Origin: CAZBRS01 sp964494475
GTDB taxonomy: Bacteria > Myxococcota_A > UBA9042 > CAZBRS01
Direction: 5' to 3'
DNA: 64,000 nt
Assembly (NCBI GenBank): GCA_964494475.1
Contig: CAZBRS010000025.1
Location: 14,748 to 78,747 of the forward strand
Shown here piece after piece: positions 18,539 through 27,280 of this stretch. The notes under the pieces are model-generated. The model was given only the letters and a program-made list of their open reading frames with translations. It was not told the DNA's origin and did no database searches. A program made the translations under genes and the position numbers. Numbering within the stretch: position 1 is the first letter of the stretch; each line of letters opens with the position of its first letter.

Positions 18539-19999
18539 ATGGTCCGGACCACGATCCTGTTCCTGATCGCTGCGCCGTGGCTCCTGCCCGCCTGCGGCGG
18601 CACCGACGGTGGTGACGACGCGGCCGCGCCCGACGTGGTCGACACGCTCGAGGCAACGCCGGACGCGTGCGTACCCTCGTGCGGCGCTGACAACGAGTGC
18701 GGTTCCGACGGGTGCGGCAGCTTCTGCGGCGTCTGCAAGGGACTTCAGTGCAAGGACAACCACTGCGTGGCCTGCGATCCCCTCGACTGCGGCGGCATCG
18801 AGTGCGGGTTCGAGAACGAATGCGGCGAGTCGTGCGGCGAGTGCACGACGGGCCAGTTCTGCTCGTTCGCCGGTACGTGCACCACCGACCCCTGCCTGGG
18901 TGTCGACGCGGCCGGATGCTGCGAGCCGGGCCGCCTCCTGTACTGCCAGGGTGACCGGCTCGAGCGGTTGTCCTGCTCCCCGCGATCGTGCGGCTGGAAC
19001 GCCGAGTTCGGCGCCTACGACTGTGGCGACTCCACCGACGCGGACCCGTCGGGCGCCCATCCCCGCGACTGCGCCGACCTGTGCGTGCCCGACTGCACCG
19101 GCCGCGCCTGCGGCGACGATGGCTGCGGCGGCTCGTGCGGCACCTGCGGAGGCGACACGGTGTGCGAGCCCGCGAGCGGCACGTGCGCGAGCTGCCTGCC
19201 GGACTGCACGGACCGCGCGTGCGGCGACGACGGCTGCGGCGGCTCGTGCGGCGACTGCGTGGGCGCCCTCGCCTACTGCGCCGGCGGAGCCTGCCAGTGC
19301 TCTGCCCAGTGCGCCGGGCGCATCTGCGGCGACGACGGCTGCGGCGGCACCTGTGGCACCTGCGAGGCGGGCTTCACGTGCCACGAGGGCGGCTGCGAGT
19401 GCGCCCCGCAGTGCGACGGCAAGAGCTGCGGACCCGACGGCTGCGGCAACCTCTGCGGTGTGTGTGACGGCGGGTGCGCGTGCGACGACGGTGGCCTCTG
19501 CGTGCCCCCGGCGGGGAGCGCGCTCGAGAACGGCTGCGACGGCACGGTGCGCGACCCGGCCACGGGCCTCGTGTGGCAGCAGGCGTTCGGCGGCTCGCGC
19601 GAGTTCGGAGCGGCCCGGGTGCTCTGCGACAACCTGGCCACCGCCGGCCACGACGACTGGCGCCTGCCCGGCATCGACGAGCTGCGCACGTTGATCGTGG
19701 GCTGCCCCGCCACCGCCGGCGACGGGCCCTGCCCCATCCACGACGGCTGCACTTCGACCACGTGCGACAGCCCCGACTGCGCGGGCTGCGCGCTCGACGC
19801 CGGCCCGGGGCCGGCGGGCGCCTACCTCGACCCGGCCTTCGAGCCCGACCTGCTGCAGACCTGGTTCTGGTCCGTCACGCAGTTGGACGCCACCGAGGAC
19901 CCCGCCTTCGTGGTCGAGTTCGACAAGGCCCGCGTGCACTGGTACGTGACGTCGGTGACCAAGATGGGCGTACGTTGCGTGCGCGGGAGTTTGGATTGA
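18539..19999 (+). CDS. Cys-rich lipoprotein with C-terminal DUF1566 (Lcl)-like domain
   Basis: The 486-aa product starts with a lipoprotein signal (LPAC, lipidation about residue 19). ATG 18539 has GGAGG 7 nt upstream. Residues about 45-330 hold repeated CGDDGCGGSCGTC-type units, short disulfide-rich modules common in Myxococcota. The C-terminal part (about 345-486) contains GLVWQQAFG, DDWRLPGIDELRTLI and WFWSVTQ, the signature of the DUF1566/Lcl C-terminal domain found in surface-adhesion proteins. The role is probably cell-surface binding or structure; no enzyme motif is seen. The Cys-repeat style matches the gene at 25329. Confidence 0.78.
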   Translation: MVRTTILFLIAAPWLLPACGGTDGGDDAAAPDVVDTLEATPDACVPSCGADNECGSDGCGSFCGVCKGLQCKDNHCVACDPLDCGGIECGFENECGESCGECTTGQFCSFAGTCTTDPCLGVDAAGCCEPGRLLYCQGDRLERLSCSPRSCGWNAEFGAYDCGDSTDADPSGAHPRDCADLCVPDCTGRACGDDGCGGSCGTCGGDTVCEPASGTCASCLPDCTDRACGDDGCGGSCGDCVGALAYCAGGACQCSAQCAGRICGDDGCGGTCGTCEAGFTCHEGGCECAPQCDGKSCGPDGCGNLCGVCDGGCACDDGGLCVPPAGSALENGCDGTVRDPATGLVWQQAFGGSREFGAARVLCDNLATAGHDDWRLPGIDELRTLIVGCPATAGDGPCPIHDGCTSTTCDSPDCAGCALDAGPGPAGAYLDPAFEPDLLQTWFWSVTQLDATEDPAFVVEFDKARVHWYVTSVTKMGVRCVRGSLD

Positions 20000-20012
20000 C
20001 CCGGAGGCATCG

Positions 20013-20306
20013 ATGAACGCCGTGGCTCCCCTCCTGACCTGGCTGGTGGTGCTCGCCGAGTTCCTCCTGAACCTCGGCGGCCTGCACCCCTCGGACGCGC
20101 GCCGCGACCTGAACCTGGCCGTGGGTGCCGTGGTGCTGCTGGCGCTGCAGGTGCCGCTGGTCGCGCGCTGGGTGCGCCTCGCCCGCGCCAACGGACCCGC
20201 CGGCCTGCCCCGGCGCGAGATCGCGCTCACCCTGGTGCGCCTGGGCGTGGCGACCTACATGTTCTGGTTCATCCACTCGGTCTCGCTAGGAGCCCGTAGC
20301 GCATAG
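20013..20306 (+). CDS. Small membrane protein, unknown function
   Basis: The 97-aa protein has three hydrophobic segments (about 5-22, 33-50 and 72-90) and basic loops (DARRDLN, RWVRLARAN), consistent with a small inner-membrane protein. GGAGG precedes ATG 20013. It follows the DUF1566 gene by 13 bp and may share its transcript. The last codons and the TAG stop lie inside the hairpin at 20289-20320, so its natural C-terminus may have been replaced by a repeat. Confidence 0.6.
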   Translation: MNAVAPLLTWLVVLAEFLLNLGGLHPSDARRDLNLAVGAVVLLALQVPLVARWVRLARANGPAGLPRREIALTLVRLGVATYMFWFIHSVSLGARSA

Positions 20307-20320
20307 CGCTATCGGGCTCC
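20289..20320. repeat. Long hairpin overlapping the end of the small membrane gene
   Basis: GGAGCCCGTAGCGC (20289-20302) pairs with GCGCTATCGGGCTCC (20306-20320) apart from one unpaired base, with a 3-nt loop. The TAG stop of the upstream gene (20304-20306) sits at the loop. The GGAGCC outer arm resembles the terminal repeat of the element at 20356-20459. Confidence 0.7.
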
Positions 20321-20330
20321 GTCTGGGGGT

Positions 20331-20348
20331 CTGGGGGCCCTCCCCCAG
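20331..20348 (+). terminator. GC hairpin, possible terminator
   Basis: CTGGGGG (20331-20337) pairs with CCCCCAG (20342-20348) around CCCT, and a second CTGGGGG at 20323-20329 could compete. There is no T-run, so termination is uncertain. It sits between the convergent genes ending at 20306 and 20475. Confidence 0.4.
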
Positions 20349-20355
20349 GCAACAA

Positions 20356-20459
20356 GCCAGGAGCCTGTCGGTCGTGTTTTCAACGGGTTGCACCACTGGC
20401 GTCGAGGCTGCCACAAGAGTCTCAACGCATTCTGGTCCAATCCGCTACAGGCTCCTGGC
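20356..20459. mobile_element. MITE-like element with 13-bp terminal inverted repeats
   Basis: GCCAGGAGCCTGT (20356-20368) and its exact complement ACAGGCTCCTGGC (20447-20459) bound a 104-bp non-coding segment. Size and perfect ends fit a miniature inverted-repeat element or an insertion-sequence remnant. No target-site duplication is evident. It lies in the gap between convergent genes, a neutral insertion site. Confidence 0.55.
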
Positions 20460-20474
20460 AGCCTGACCGGGGCC

Positions 20475-21044
20475 TCACGCGCAGAGGTGCTCGACCAGGA
20501 TCTTGGCGCCGATCGCCACGAGCACGAGCCCGCCCGCGACCGACATGTACCGGCCGAGCCGCTGCCCGAGACGGGCGCCCAGGCTGACCCCCAGCGTGCA
20601 CAGCAGCCCCGTGACGACCCCGATGATCAGGGCCGGCACCAGGATGCCCACGCCCAGCATGGCCAACGTGAGCCCCACGGCCAGGGCGTCGATGCTCGTG
20701 GCGATCGACAGCATCACCATGGTGGCGCCCTTTGAGGGGTCGGGCCCCGGCGCGGCCTCCTGCTCGCCCCGCAGTCCGGCCGCGACCATGCGTCCCCCCA
20801 CGAAGGCCAGCAGCCCGAACGCGATCCAGTGGTCCACGCTGGTGAGCCACGCCGACACGGTGTTGCCGAGCGCCCACCCGGCCAGGGGCATGAGGAACTG
20901 GAAGAGGCCGAAGTGGAAGGCCAGGCGGAACGTGGCGCGCGGGGCCAGGCGGGAGCGCACGGCGCCCGCCCCGATGGACACGGCGAACGCGTCCATGGCC
21001 AGGCCGAGCGCGATGAGCAGGATCTCGACCAACGGAATGCTCAT
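20475..21044 (-). CDS. mntP: Manganese efflux pump MntP family
   Basis: The 189-aa protein has the length and six-helix pattern of MntP. The conserved LGLAMDAFAVSIGAG segment in helix 1 and IATSIDALAVGLTLAMLG in the second half each carry the membrane aspartate needed for Mn(II) export. Its ATG (21044) overlaps the stop of the upstream DTW gene by 4 bp (ATGA), so the two are co-translated. No manganese riboswitch (yybP-ykoY) would be expected ahead of an internal operon gene, and none was noticed. Identification is confident. Confidence 0.92.
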   Translation of the reverse strand: MSIPLVEILLIALGLAMDAFAVSIGAGAVRSRLAPRATFRLAFHFGLFQFLMPLAGWALGNTVSAWLTSVDHWIAFGLLAFVGGRMVAAGLRGEQEAAPGPDPSKGATMVMLSIATSIDALAVGLTLAMLGVGILVPALIIGVVTGLLCTLGVSLGARLGQRLGRYMSVAGGLVLVAIGAKILVEHLCA

Positions 21045-21649
21045 GCCTGGACTCCCGCGCGTTCGGACACGTGCCGCGCGTGCCAGGCCTCGAACACTTC
21101 GAGCAGTCGGCGCCGGGGCTCGGGCCCCTCGAGCACGCCCAGGGCCTCGGCGATGGCCTCGAACGTGCTGAGGTGCCCTTCGACGGGCGCCGCGCGCAGG
21201 GCGTAGCGGCCGGGCTCGGACGCGGGCAGGCGGCGGCGCGGCAGCTCGGCGAGATCGGGCTCGCGGCGCGTCATGCGGCGGGCCTGGCTCCAGCACGCGT
21301 CGGGCACGACCAGCGTGACGGGCCGCCCGTCGGCCGCCACCTCGGCCGGATCGAGCGCGGGCGTGCCCTCGGACGGGAAGAGCAGGTACGTCTGACGGCC
21401 CGGATCGCGCACCGCCGAGAAGTCGGGCGCGACGTCCTTCAGGCCCCGCACGGTGCACGACGCGCCCTCGAGCAGATCGACGGCCAGCCAGCCCGAGTTC
21501 GAGTGCTGGCGGGCCTCGCGGCGGTCCATGACCACCACCACGCGGGTGGCGCACGCGAACGGGACGATGCGCTCGCACAGGCAGTTGCCGAGCACCAGGC
21601 GGCAGCGCGGACAGCGGGGGCGGAGGCGACGACGGTGCTGGGCGCCCAT
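21041..21649 (-). CDS. DTW-domain protein (tRNA-uridine aminocarboxypropyltransferase-like)
   Basis: The 202-aa protein begins with a four-cysteine zinc cluster (CPRCRLVLGNCLC) followed by the DTW fold: TRVVVVMDRREARQHSNSG, then LVVPDACWSQARRM. DTW enzymes transfer the aminocarboxypropyl group of AdoMet to a tRNA uridine. The signature, usually D-x-T-W, reads D-A-C-W here, keeping D and W but replacing Thr with Cys. The start at ATG 21649 puts the zinc cluster near the N-terminus; an upstream frame extension to 21754 has no family match. It is coupled to mntP by ATGA. Confidence 0.82.
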   Translation of the reverse strand: MGAQHRRRLRPRCPRCRLVLGNCLCERIVPFACATRVVVVMDRREARQHSNSGWLAVDLLEGASCTVRGLKDVAPDFSAVRDPGRQTYLLFPSEGTPALDPAEVAADGRPVTLVVPDACWSQARRMTRREPDLAELPRRRLPASEPGRYALRAAPVEGHLSTFEAIAEALGVLEGPEPRRRLLEVFEAWHARHVSERAGVQA

Positions 21650-21783
21650 GGATCTCTGGGAGCGGTTCACGGGGGGGCACGGTACCCCAGGCGTTCCGGG
21701 GTTGCAATCCGGTCGCGTCTTTTCAAGAATGGCGACCGCCATGGCGCGCGCCATGACCCGTTCACCCGCCGAGAGGTCCCCGC

Positions 21784-24459
21784 ATGCCCCGTTCGCTCGC
21801 CCTCGCCGCGCTCCTCGCGCTCCTCGCCGCCTGCGGTGGCGGTTCGTCCTCCGAGACCGACGCCCCCGACTCGAGCCCCATCGACTGGAACGGCGTCGAC
21901 GACACGCCGCCCGCCGACGCCCCGGCCGACGACACCCTCGACGCCGGACAGGACGAAGGCGACGAGGCGGCCGACACGACGCCCGCCTGCACCGCGCCGT
22001 GCGCCCCCGAGGGCGGCCGCGAGTGCACCACCGGCGGCGTGCGCACCTGCGAGGACCCCGACGACGACGGCTGCTTCGCCTGGAGCGCGCCTGCCGCGTG
22101 CCCCGCCAGCACCACGTGCGAAGACGGCGCCTGCAAGGCCGAGTGCCCGGCCGCGGCGTGCCCGGCGCCTGGGGCCACGAAGTGCGAGGGGGCGACCACC
22201 GCCGTCACCTGCGTCGACCCCGACGGCGACGGCTGCGCGGCGTGGGGCGCGCCCCTCGAGTGCCCCGGCGGCCAGGTGTGCGCCAGCGGCGCCTGCGCCA
22301 CGGCGTGCGCCCCCGAGTGTTCGACCGCGGGCGCGTTGAAGTGCGACGGCGACGCGATCGTGACCTGCGCCGAGCACGACGGCGACGGCTGCCTCGAGTG
22401 GGGCGGGGCCGAACCCTGCGACGGCGGGCTCACGTGCTCGAACGGCGTGTGCGCGGCCGCCTGCGGCGAGGAGTGCACCACCGACGGCGCCAAGGCCTGC
22501 GACGGCAACGCGGTCACGATCTGCGGCGACCACGACGGCGACCCCTGCCTCGAGTGGAGCCAGCCGGTGTCGTGCGCCGAGGGTCTGACGTGCTCGAACG
22601 GCGACTGCAAGGCCGGTTGCACGTCCGAGTGCGACGCCACGGGCGATCGCGCCTGCGTGTCGGGCACGACGAACCAGTACCACGAGTGCGGCAACCACGA
22701 CGACGACCCCTGCCTGGAGTGGGGCAGCCCCCTGGCCTGCAGCGGCGCCCAGGTCTGCTCGGGGGGCGCCTGCGCCGACGCCTGCTCCGACGCCTGCCCT
22801 GGCTCGGGTGACGTGCGCTGCACCGGCGAGGCCGCGGTCGAGACCTGCGGCGACCACAACGCCGACGGCTGCCTCGACTGGAGCACCCCCGTGCCCTGCG
22901 AAGCCTGGCAGCTCTGCGACGCGGGCGCCTGCCTGCAGGCCGCGCCCCCGGCCGGCGTGCGCCTGAACGAGCTGTACTACGACGGCGCGGGCACCGACGC
23001 CGACTCGTTCGTCGAGCTGCGCGGCCCGAGCGGCGCCCTGCTCGACGGGCTCACGCTCGTGGGCATCAACGGCAACGGCGGCGACGTGACCAAGACCGTG
23101 GCGCTGGCGGGCCTGGTGGGCGCCGACGGGCTGTGGGTCATCGTGAAGGACGGCGCCTCTGCGGCCTGGAAGGCCGAGGCCGACGTCGTGACCGCCAAGC
23201 TCGAGTTCGAGAACGGCCCCGACAGCGTGCAGCTGCGCTTCGGCGAGCTGGTGGTCGACGCCGTGGGCTACGGCGACTTCTCGGGCGGCAAGGTCTTCGC
23301 CGGCGAGGGCACCCCCGCCCCCGACGTACCCGGCGAGCACGCCCTCGGCCGCGATCCCCTCGGCTCCGACACCGACGACAACGCCACCGACTGGCACGAC
23401 GTGGCGCCGACCCCCGGGGCCGAGAACCCGCCCCCGACCGTCACCTGTGCCTCGTCGTGCGAGACGGCCCCCGCGCCCGAGTGCCTGCCCGACGGCGTCA
23501 CGAGGCGCGTGTTCCAGGCCCCCGGCGCGTGCGTCGAGGGCGCGTGCGTGTTCCCCCACACCGACCTGGCCTGCGAGACGGCGTGCGTGGCGGGCGCCTG
23601 CGCCGACGCCCCCACCTGTGAGCCCGGCGAGCTCTGCGACGACGGCACCTACTGCAACGCCTTCCGGCAGTGCGTGGGCCTCGAAGACTTCGTGAACATC
23701 CCCGCCGGCACCTACACCCTGGGCGCGCCCGACACCGAGGGCGGCTACGCGGCCCGCGAGGCGGTGCGGCAGGTCGAGCTCAGCCACGGCTTCGCCATCC
23801 TGGCCGCCGAGGTCGAATCGTGGACGTACTTCCTGTTCACCGAGTACCTGCCCGACGACCACGTCGACTGCGGCGACGCCTGCCCCATCAACCACGTGAC
23901 CTGGCACGAGGCGGCGGCCTACACCAACGTGCTGTCGTTCCTCGAGGATCGACCCGAGTGCTACACCTGCGTCGGCGAGCCCCCCGCCGTCACGTGCGAG
24001 CCGAGCGCCGCCTTCGCCTCGATCGTGCTCTGCCCTGGCTACCGCCTGCCCACCGAGGCCGAGTGGGAGGTGGCCGCCCGCGCGGGCACGGCGACGCCCA
24101 CCTACTTCGGCGCCAGCGCCACCCTTGGCTGCCAGACCCCGAACATGGTGCTCGACACCATCGCGTGGTACTGCGGCAACAGCCCCGACAGCCCCAACCA
24201 GGCCGGCTGGAAGGCGCCGAACGCGTGGGGTCTTTACGACATCCTCGGCAACGCGGCCGAGTGGTGCCACGACGGCTACGTGGACGCGGCGTTGCCGAAC
24301 GCCACCGACCCCACGGGCGACGCCGGCGCCGCGTCCAGGGCGCTGCGTGGCGGCGACCACACCTCGCCGGCCGCCAAGGTGCGCGCGGCCTTCCGCGCGG
24401 GTGCGGCGCCCGACGCGCGCGGCATGACCACCCTACGCCCGGTCAGGACCCTGTTCTAG
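21784..24459 (+). CDS. Large Cys-rich lipoprotein with lamin-tail and FGE/sulfatase-modifying-like domains
   Basis: The 891-aa protein has a lipoprotein signal (LLAAC, lipidation about residue 17) and an Asp-rich linker. Six or seven Cys-rich modules (about 65-390, each with a CxDHDGDxCLEW-like core) follow. A lamin-tail-like domain begins at VRLNELYYDGAG (about 396). A C-terminal FGE/SUMF1-type domain starts at VNIPAGTYTLGAP and contains YRLPTEAEWEVAARAG and LYDILGNAAEWCHDGY. Such domains in lipoproteins usually bind or display rather than modify sulfatases, and the catalytic cysteine context of true FGE is not obvious at the C-terminus. GAGAGG precedes ATG 21784. The next gene starts 8 bp after its stop. 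Confidence 0.8.
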   Translation: MPRSLALAALLALLAACGGGSSSETDAPDSSPIDWNGVDDTPPADAPADDTLDAGQDEGDEAADTTPACTAPCAPEGGRECTTGGVRTCEDPDDDGCFAWSAPAACPASTTCEDGACKAECPAAACPAPGATKCEGATTAVTCVDPDGDGCAAWGAPLECPGGQVCASGACATACAPECSTAGALKCDGDAIVTCAEHDGDGCLEWGGAEPCDGGLTCSNGVCAAACGEECTTDGAKACDGNAVTICGDHDGDPCLEWSQPVSCAEGLTCSNGDCKAGCTSECDATGDRACVSGTTNQYHECGNHDDDPCLEWGSPLACSGAQVCSGGACADACSDACPGSGDVRCTGEAAVETCGDHNADGCLDWSTPVPCEAWQLCDAGACLQAAPPAGVRLNELYYDGAGTDADSFVELRGPSGALLDGLTLVGINGNGGDVTKTVALAGLVGADGLWVIVKDGASAAWKAEADVVTAKLEFENGPDSVQLRFGELVVDAVGYGDFSGGKVFAGEGTPAPDVPGEHALGRDPLGSDTDDNATDWHDVAPTPGAENPPPTVTCASSCETAPAPECLPDGVTRRVFQAPGACVEGACVFPHTDLACETACVAGACADAPTCEPGELCDDGTYCNAFRQCVGLEDFVNIPAGTYTLGAPDTEGGYAAREAVRQVELSHGFAILAAEVESWTYFLFTEYLPDDHVDCGDACPINHVTWHEAAAYTNVLSFLEDRPECYTCVGEPPAVTCEPSAAFASIVLCPGYRLPTEAEWEVAARAGTATPTYFGASATLGCQTPNMVLDTIAWYCGNSPDSPNQAGWKAPNAWGLYDILGNAAEWCHDGYVDAALPNATDPTGDAGAASRALRGGDHTSPAAKVRAAFRAGAAPDARGMTTLRPVRTLF

Positions 24460-24467
24460 GAGGACCG

Positions 24468-25259
24468 ATGGACCCCACGCTGCTGGCCGAGGCCTCCCTC
24501 CGTCACGCTCACGCCGTCGCGTGGGCCCGCGACGCCGGGGCGCTGCTCCTGACCCTGCTCGGTCGCGTGGCCGCCGAGTCGAAGGGCGAGGTCGAGTTCG
24601 TCACGGCGGCCGACCGCGCGTCCGAGGCGCTCATCCTGGGCGGCATCCGGGGCGCGTTCCCCGCCGACGCGATCTTCTCGGAAGAGTCGGGGGAGTCCGC
24701 GGGCCACACCTTCCGCTGGATCGTCGACCCCCTGGACGGCACCACCAACTTCGTGCACGGCAACCCGCTCTTCGTGGTCTCGATCGGCCTCGAGGCGGCC
24801 GGGCGACTGGTCTCGGGCGTTATCTTCCACCCCTGGTCGGGCGAGCTCTTCGAGGCGCCCCCCACGGGTGGCTCGTTCTTGAACGGCCGGCCCCTCACCA
24901 CGTCGGCGGTCTCGACAGCCGACGGGGCGCTGTTCGTCACGGGCTTCCCCTACTACCGGCGGCGCGTGGTCGACGACCTGCTGGTGCGGGTGCGACGCGC
25001 GCTGCTCACGGGCCACGCCCTGCGGCGCACCGGCAGCGCCGCGCTCGACCTCGCGTGGCTGGCCTGCGGGCGCGTCGATGCCTACTGGGAGGAGGGGCTC
25101 TTTCCTTACGACGTCGCGGCCGGCGTACACCTGGTGCGGGGCGCAGGCGGCCGGGTCACCACGTACGAGGGCGCCCCCTACCACCTGGGCGCGCCCACGC
25201 TCATCGCCACCAACGGCCACGTGCACGACGAGGTCGTCGCGTTGCTGCGCACGCTCTGA
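24468..25259 (+). CDS. Inositol monophosphatase family protein
   Basis: The 263-aa protein carries the family's metal-binding signature: FSEESGES (Glu ligands), WIVDPLDGTTNFVHG, and the C-terminal FPYDVAAGVHLVRGAGG. Members dephosphorylate inositol-1-phosphate or related sugar and nucleotide phosphates (SuhB, HisN, CysQ types). GTTNFVHG and the overall length favour SuhB-like inositol monophosphatase, but substrate is not fixed. AGGAGG lies 5 nt before ATG 24468, and the gene is 8 bp after the FGE-like lipoprotein, suggesting co-transcription. Confidence 0.9.
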   Translation: MDPTLLAEASLRHAHAVAWARDAGALLLTLLGRVAAESKGEVEFVTAADRASEALILGGIRGAFPADAIFSEESGESAGHTFRWIVDPLDGTTNFVHGNPLFVVSIGLEAAGRLVSGVIFHPWSGELFEAPPTGGSFLNGRPLTTSAVSTADGALFVTGFPYYRRRVVDDLLVRVRRALLTGHALRRTGSAALDLAWLACGRVDAYWEEGLFPYDVAAGVHLVRGAGGRVTTYEGAPYHLGAPTLIATNGHVHDEVVALLRTL

Positions 25260-25272
25260 CGTTCGAGAACCC

Positions 25273-25300
25273 TTGAAGCGCGGTGGGTTTTGTCTATACT
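25273..25300 (+). promoter_or_regulatory. Sigma70-type promoter for the gap-spanning surface protein
   Basis: TTGAAG (25273-25278), a 16-bp spacer and TATACT (25295-25300) lie 29 bp upstream of ATG 25329. The same TATACT -10 occurs upstream of the GH15 gene. Confidence 0.55.
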
Positions 25301-25328
25301 CACGGCCGGATTCTGCCCGAGGATTGCC

Positions 25329-27067
25329 ATGCGTCGTCTCCTCGTCTCCGTGGTGAGCCTGTGCTTCGTCCCGTCGCTCGCGTGGGCCGTGTGCGCCGGC
25401 GGCACCGTCGTGGGCGCCTCCTGCGGCGGCGTCACGGCCAAGGGCTGCTGCAACTGGTACGGCGGCGACGGCTTCTCCGAGATCCTCCAGTGGTGCGACA
25501 ACGGCACCCTCTGCCAGCGCGACTGCGAGGCCGAGGGCGATATGTGGGACAGCCTCTACTGCGGCTACTCGTCGCTGGCGGGCAAGGTCACCTGCGGCGA
25601 CCTCATGGACACCTCGAGCTACGACGACGAGTACAACTATGTCGAATGCGGCAGCTACACGGGCGGGGGCACGACGGGCGGCGACGACCTGGCGGGCACC
25701 GGCACCGGCCTGCCCTGCGGCGACATCGGCTACGAGGGCTGCTGCGACGGCCAGACGGTCACGTGGTGCGAGGGCGGCGAGCTGCGCATCATCGACTGCA
25801 GCGTCGAGACCCCGTCGTGTGGTTGGAGCAGCGAGGGCTACTACGACTGCGGCAACAGCCCCACGGGCGACCCCTCGGGCGCCTATCCCCTGAGCTGCGA
25901 CGGCAGCGGCGGCGGCACCACGGGGCCCTCGACCTCCTGCGGCTCGGTGTCGTTCGAGGGCTGCTGCAACGGCGCCACGGTCGTGTGGTGCGAGAGCGGC
26001 GCGCTGCAGCAGGTCAACTGCGCCGCCGAGCCCGACGCCCCCGGCCCGTCGTGCGGTTGGGACAACGCCGAGGGCTACTACTGGTGTGGCACCTCCACGG
26101 GGTCTGACCCGAGCGGCGCCTATCCTCGCGCCTGCGACGGCTCCGGCGGCTCCGTCGGCCCCTGCACCCCCGACTGCCTGGGCAAGCTCTGCGGCAGCGA
26201 CGGGTGCGGCGGCTCGTGCGGCCCCTGCGGCGCCGACCAGGAGTGCGTGAACGGCGCGTGCATCGCGTCGCAGCAGTGCACCCCCACGTGCAAACGCACC
26301 GACGGCACGCTCAAGGAGTGCGGCGACAACGGCTGCGGCGGCATGTGCGGCAGCTGCGGCCTCGGCAAGGTGTGCAGCGCCGCGGGCGCGTGCGTCGACC
26401 CGGGCGCCAGCGGCACGTGCGACCCGGCCTGCGGCAACCGCGAGTGCGGCCCCGACGAGTGCGACGGCGTGTGCGGCACCTGCGACGCGGGCAAGGGCTG
26501 CTACGAGGGCTTCTGCGTCACCGGAATCGCCTGCCAGCCCGACTGCGGCGGACGCGAGTGCGGCCCCGACGGCTGCGAGGGCACCTGCGGCGACTGCGCG
26601 GCCGGCAGCACGTGCGGCACCGGTGGCAAGTGCGTGGCCGGCACCGACTCCACCCCCGACGACGGCGTCTGCCCCGAGGGTCAGTTCCTCTATTACGGCG
26701 TGTGCGTCAGCGAAGACGACGAAGGCGCGACCTCGCGCGACCCCGTGAACGAGGCGGTCGACACCGACGACGGCACCGGCGCCAAGGGCGGCTGCGCCCT
26801 CGCCNNNNNNNNNNNNNNNNNNNNNNNNNNNNNNNNNNNNNNNNNNNNNNNNNNNNNNNNNNNNNNNNNNNNNNNNNNNNNNNNNNNNNNNNNNNNNNNN
26901 NNNNCGAGGCGGTCGACACCGACGACGGCACCGGCGCCAAGGGCGGCTGCGCCCTCGCCTCCCGCCCCGCCGACGCCTCGGCGCTCTGGCTGCTGGCCAC
27001 GCTGCTCGGCCTCGCGCTGGTCACACGGTCGCGCCAGCGCGGCCGGGTCGTGGTCCCCAGGTCTTGA
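25329..27067 (+). CDS. Cys-rich surface protein with MYXO-CTERM-like tail (interrupted by assembly gap)
   Basis: The protein has a Sec signal peptide (VPSLAWA, cut about residue 20). Repeated modules GYEGCCDGQTVTWCEGGEL and FEGCCNGATVVWCESGAL follow, then CGSDGCGGSCGPC-type Cys units. The reading frame enters 100 Ns at 26805. If the duplicated 55 bp flanking the gap is counted once, the frame continues as GCALASRPADASALWLLATL and LGLALVTRSRQRGR, ending at 27067. This is a Gly-Cys, hydrophobic helix, Arg-rich tail like MYXO-CTERM sorting signals, so the mature protein would be displayed on the outer surface. Length without the gap is about 527 aa. The gene has its own promoter (25273-25300). 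Confidence 0.75.
26750..26959. other. Assembly gap (100 N) flanked by identical 55-bp sequence
   Basis: Ns occupy 26805-26904. The 55 bp before (26750-26804) and after (26905-26959) are identical. Exactly equal flanks of this length fit two de Bruijn contigs overlapping by their k-mer and joined with a default 100-N spacer. Real DNA is probably continuous here, or holds an unresolved short tandem repeat. Confidence 0.85.
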
Positions 27068-27240
27068 TCCGAACGCCTCGGGCAATCGCCGACGAGGCGC
27101 TCGCCCCTCCAACAGCCGAGGTCGAGCAGGCCTGGGCGGTCGAGATCGAGCGCCGACTCCGTGAGATCGATAGCGGTACGGCGGTCGTGTTCGACGGGGA
27201 GCAGGTGTTCGCTGAGCTGCGCGCCAAGTACGCACGCTGA
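27064..27240 (+). pseudogene. Truncated addiction-module antitoxin-like fragment
   Basis: The 58-codon frame overlapping the end of the preceding gene reads AIADEALA, then AEVEQAWAVEIERRLREIDS and VFDGEQVFAELRAKYAR. This matches the C-terminal half of the small putative addiction-module component family (about 75 aa, partner of RelE/ParE toxins). The usual first half, with LPPEERAELAERLLESL, is largely missing, as if by internal deletion. Only a TTG (27064) is available as a start. No toxin gene follows, only 17 codons from ATG 27240 before the next gene's end. It is read as the remnant of a lost toxin-antitoxin pair. Confidence 0.55.
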
Positions 27241-27280
27241 TGCATCGTAAGCCGGGCTACTGGAGCGATCGCCTGCGGCG

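Noticed and set aside
26805..26904. Gap as a site of an insertion sequence
   Set aside because: Identical 55-bp flanks are far too long for a target-site duplication and fit a k-mer overlap, and no transposase is nearby.
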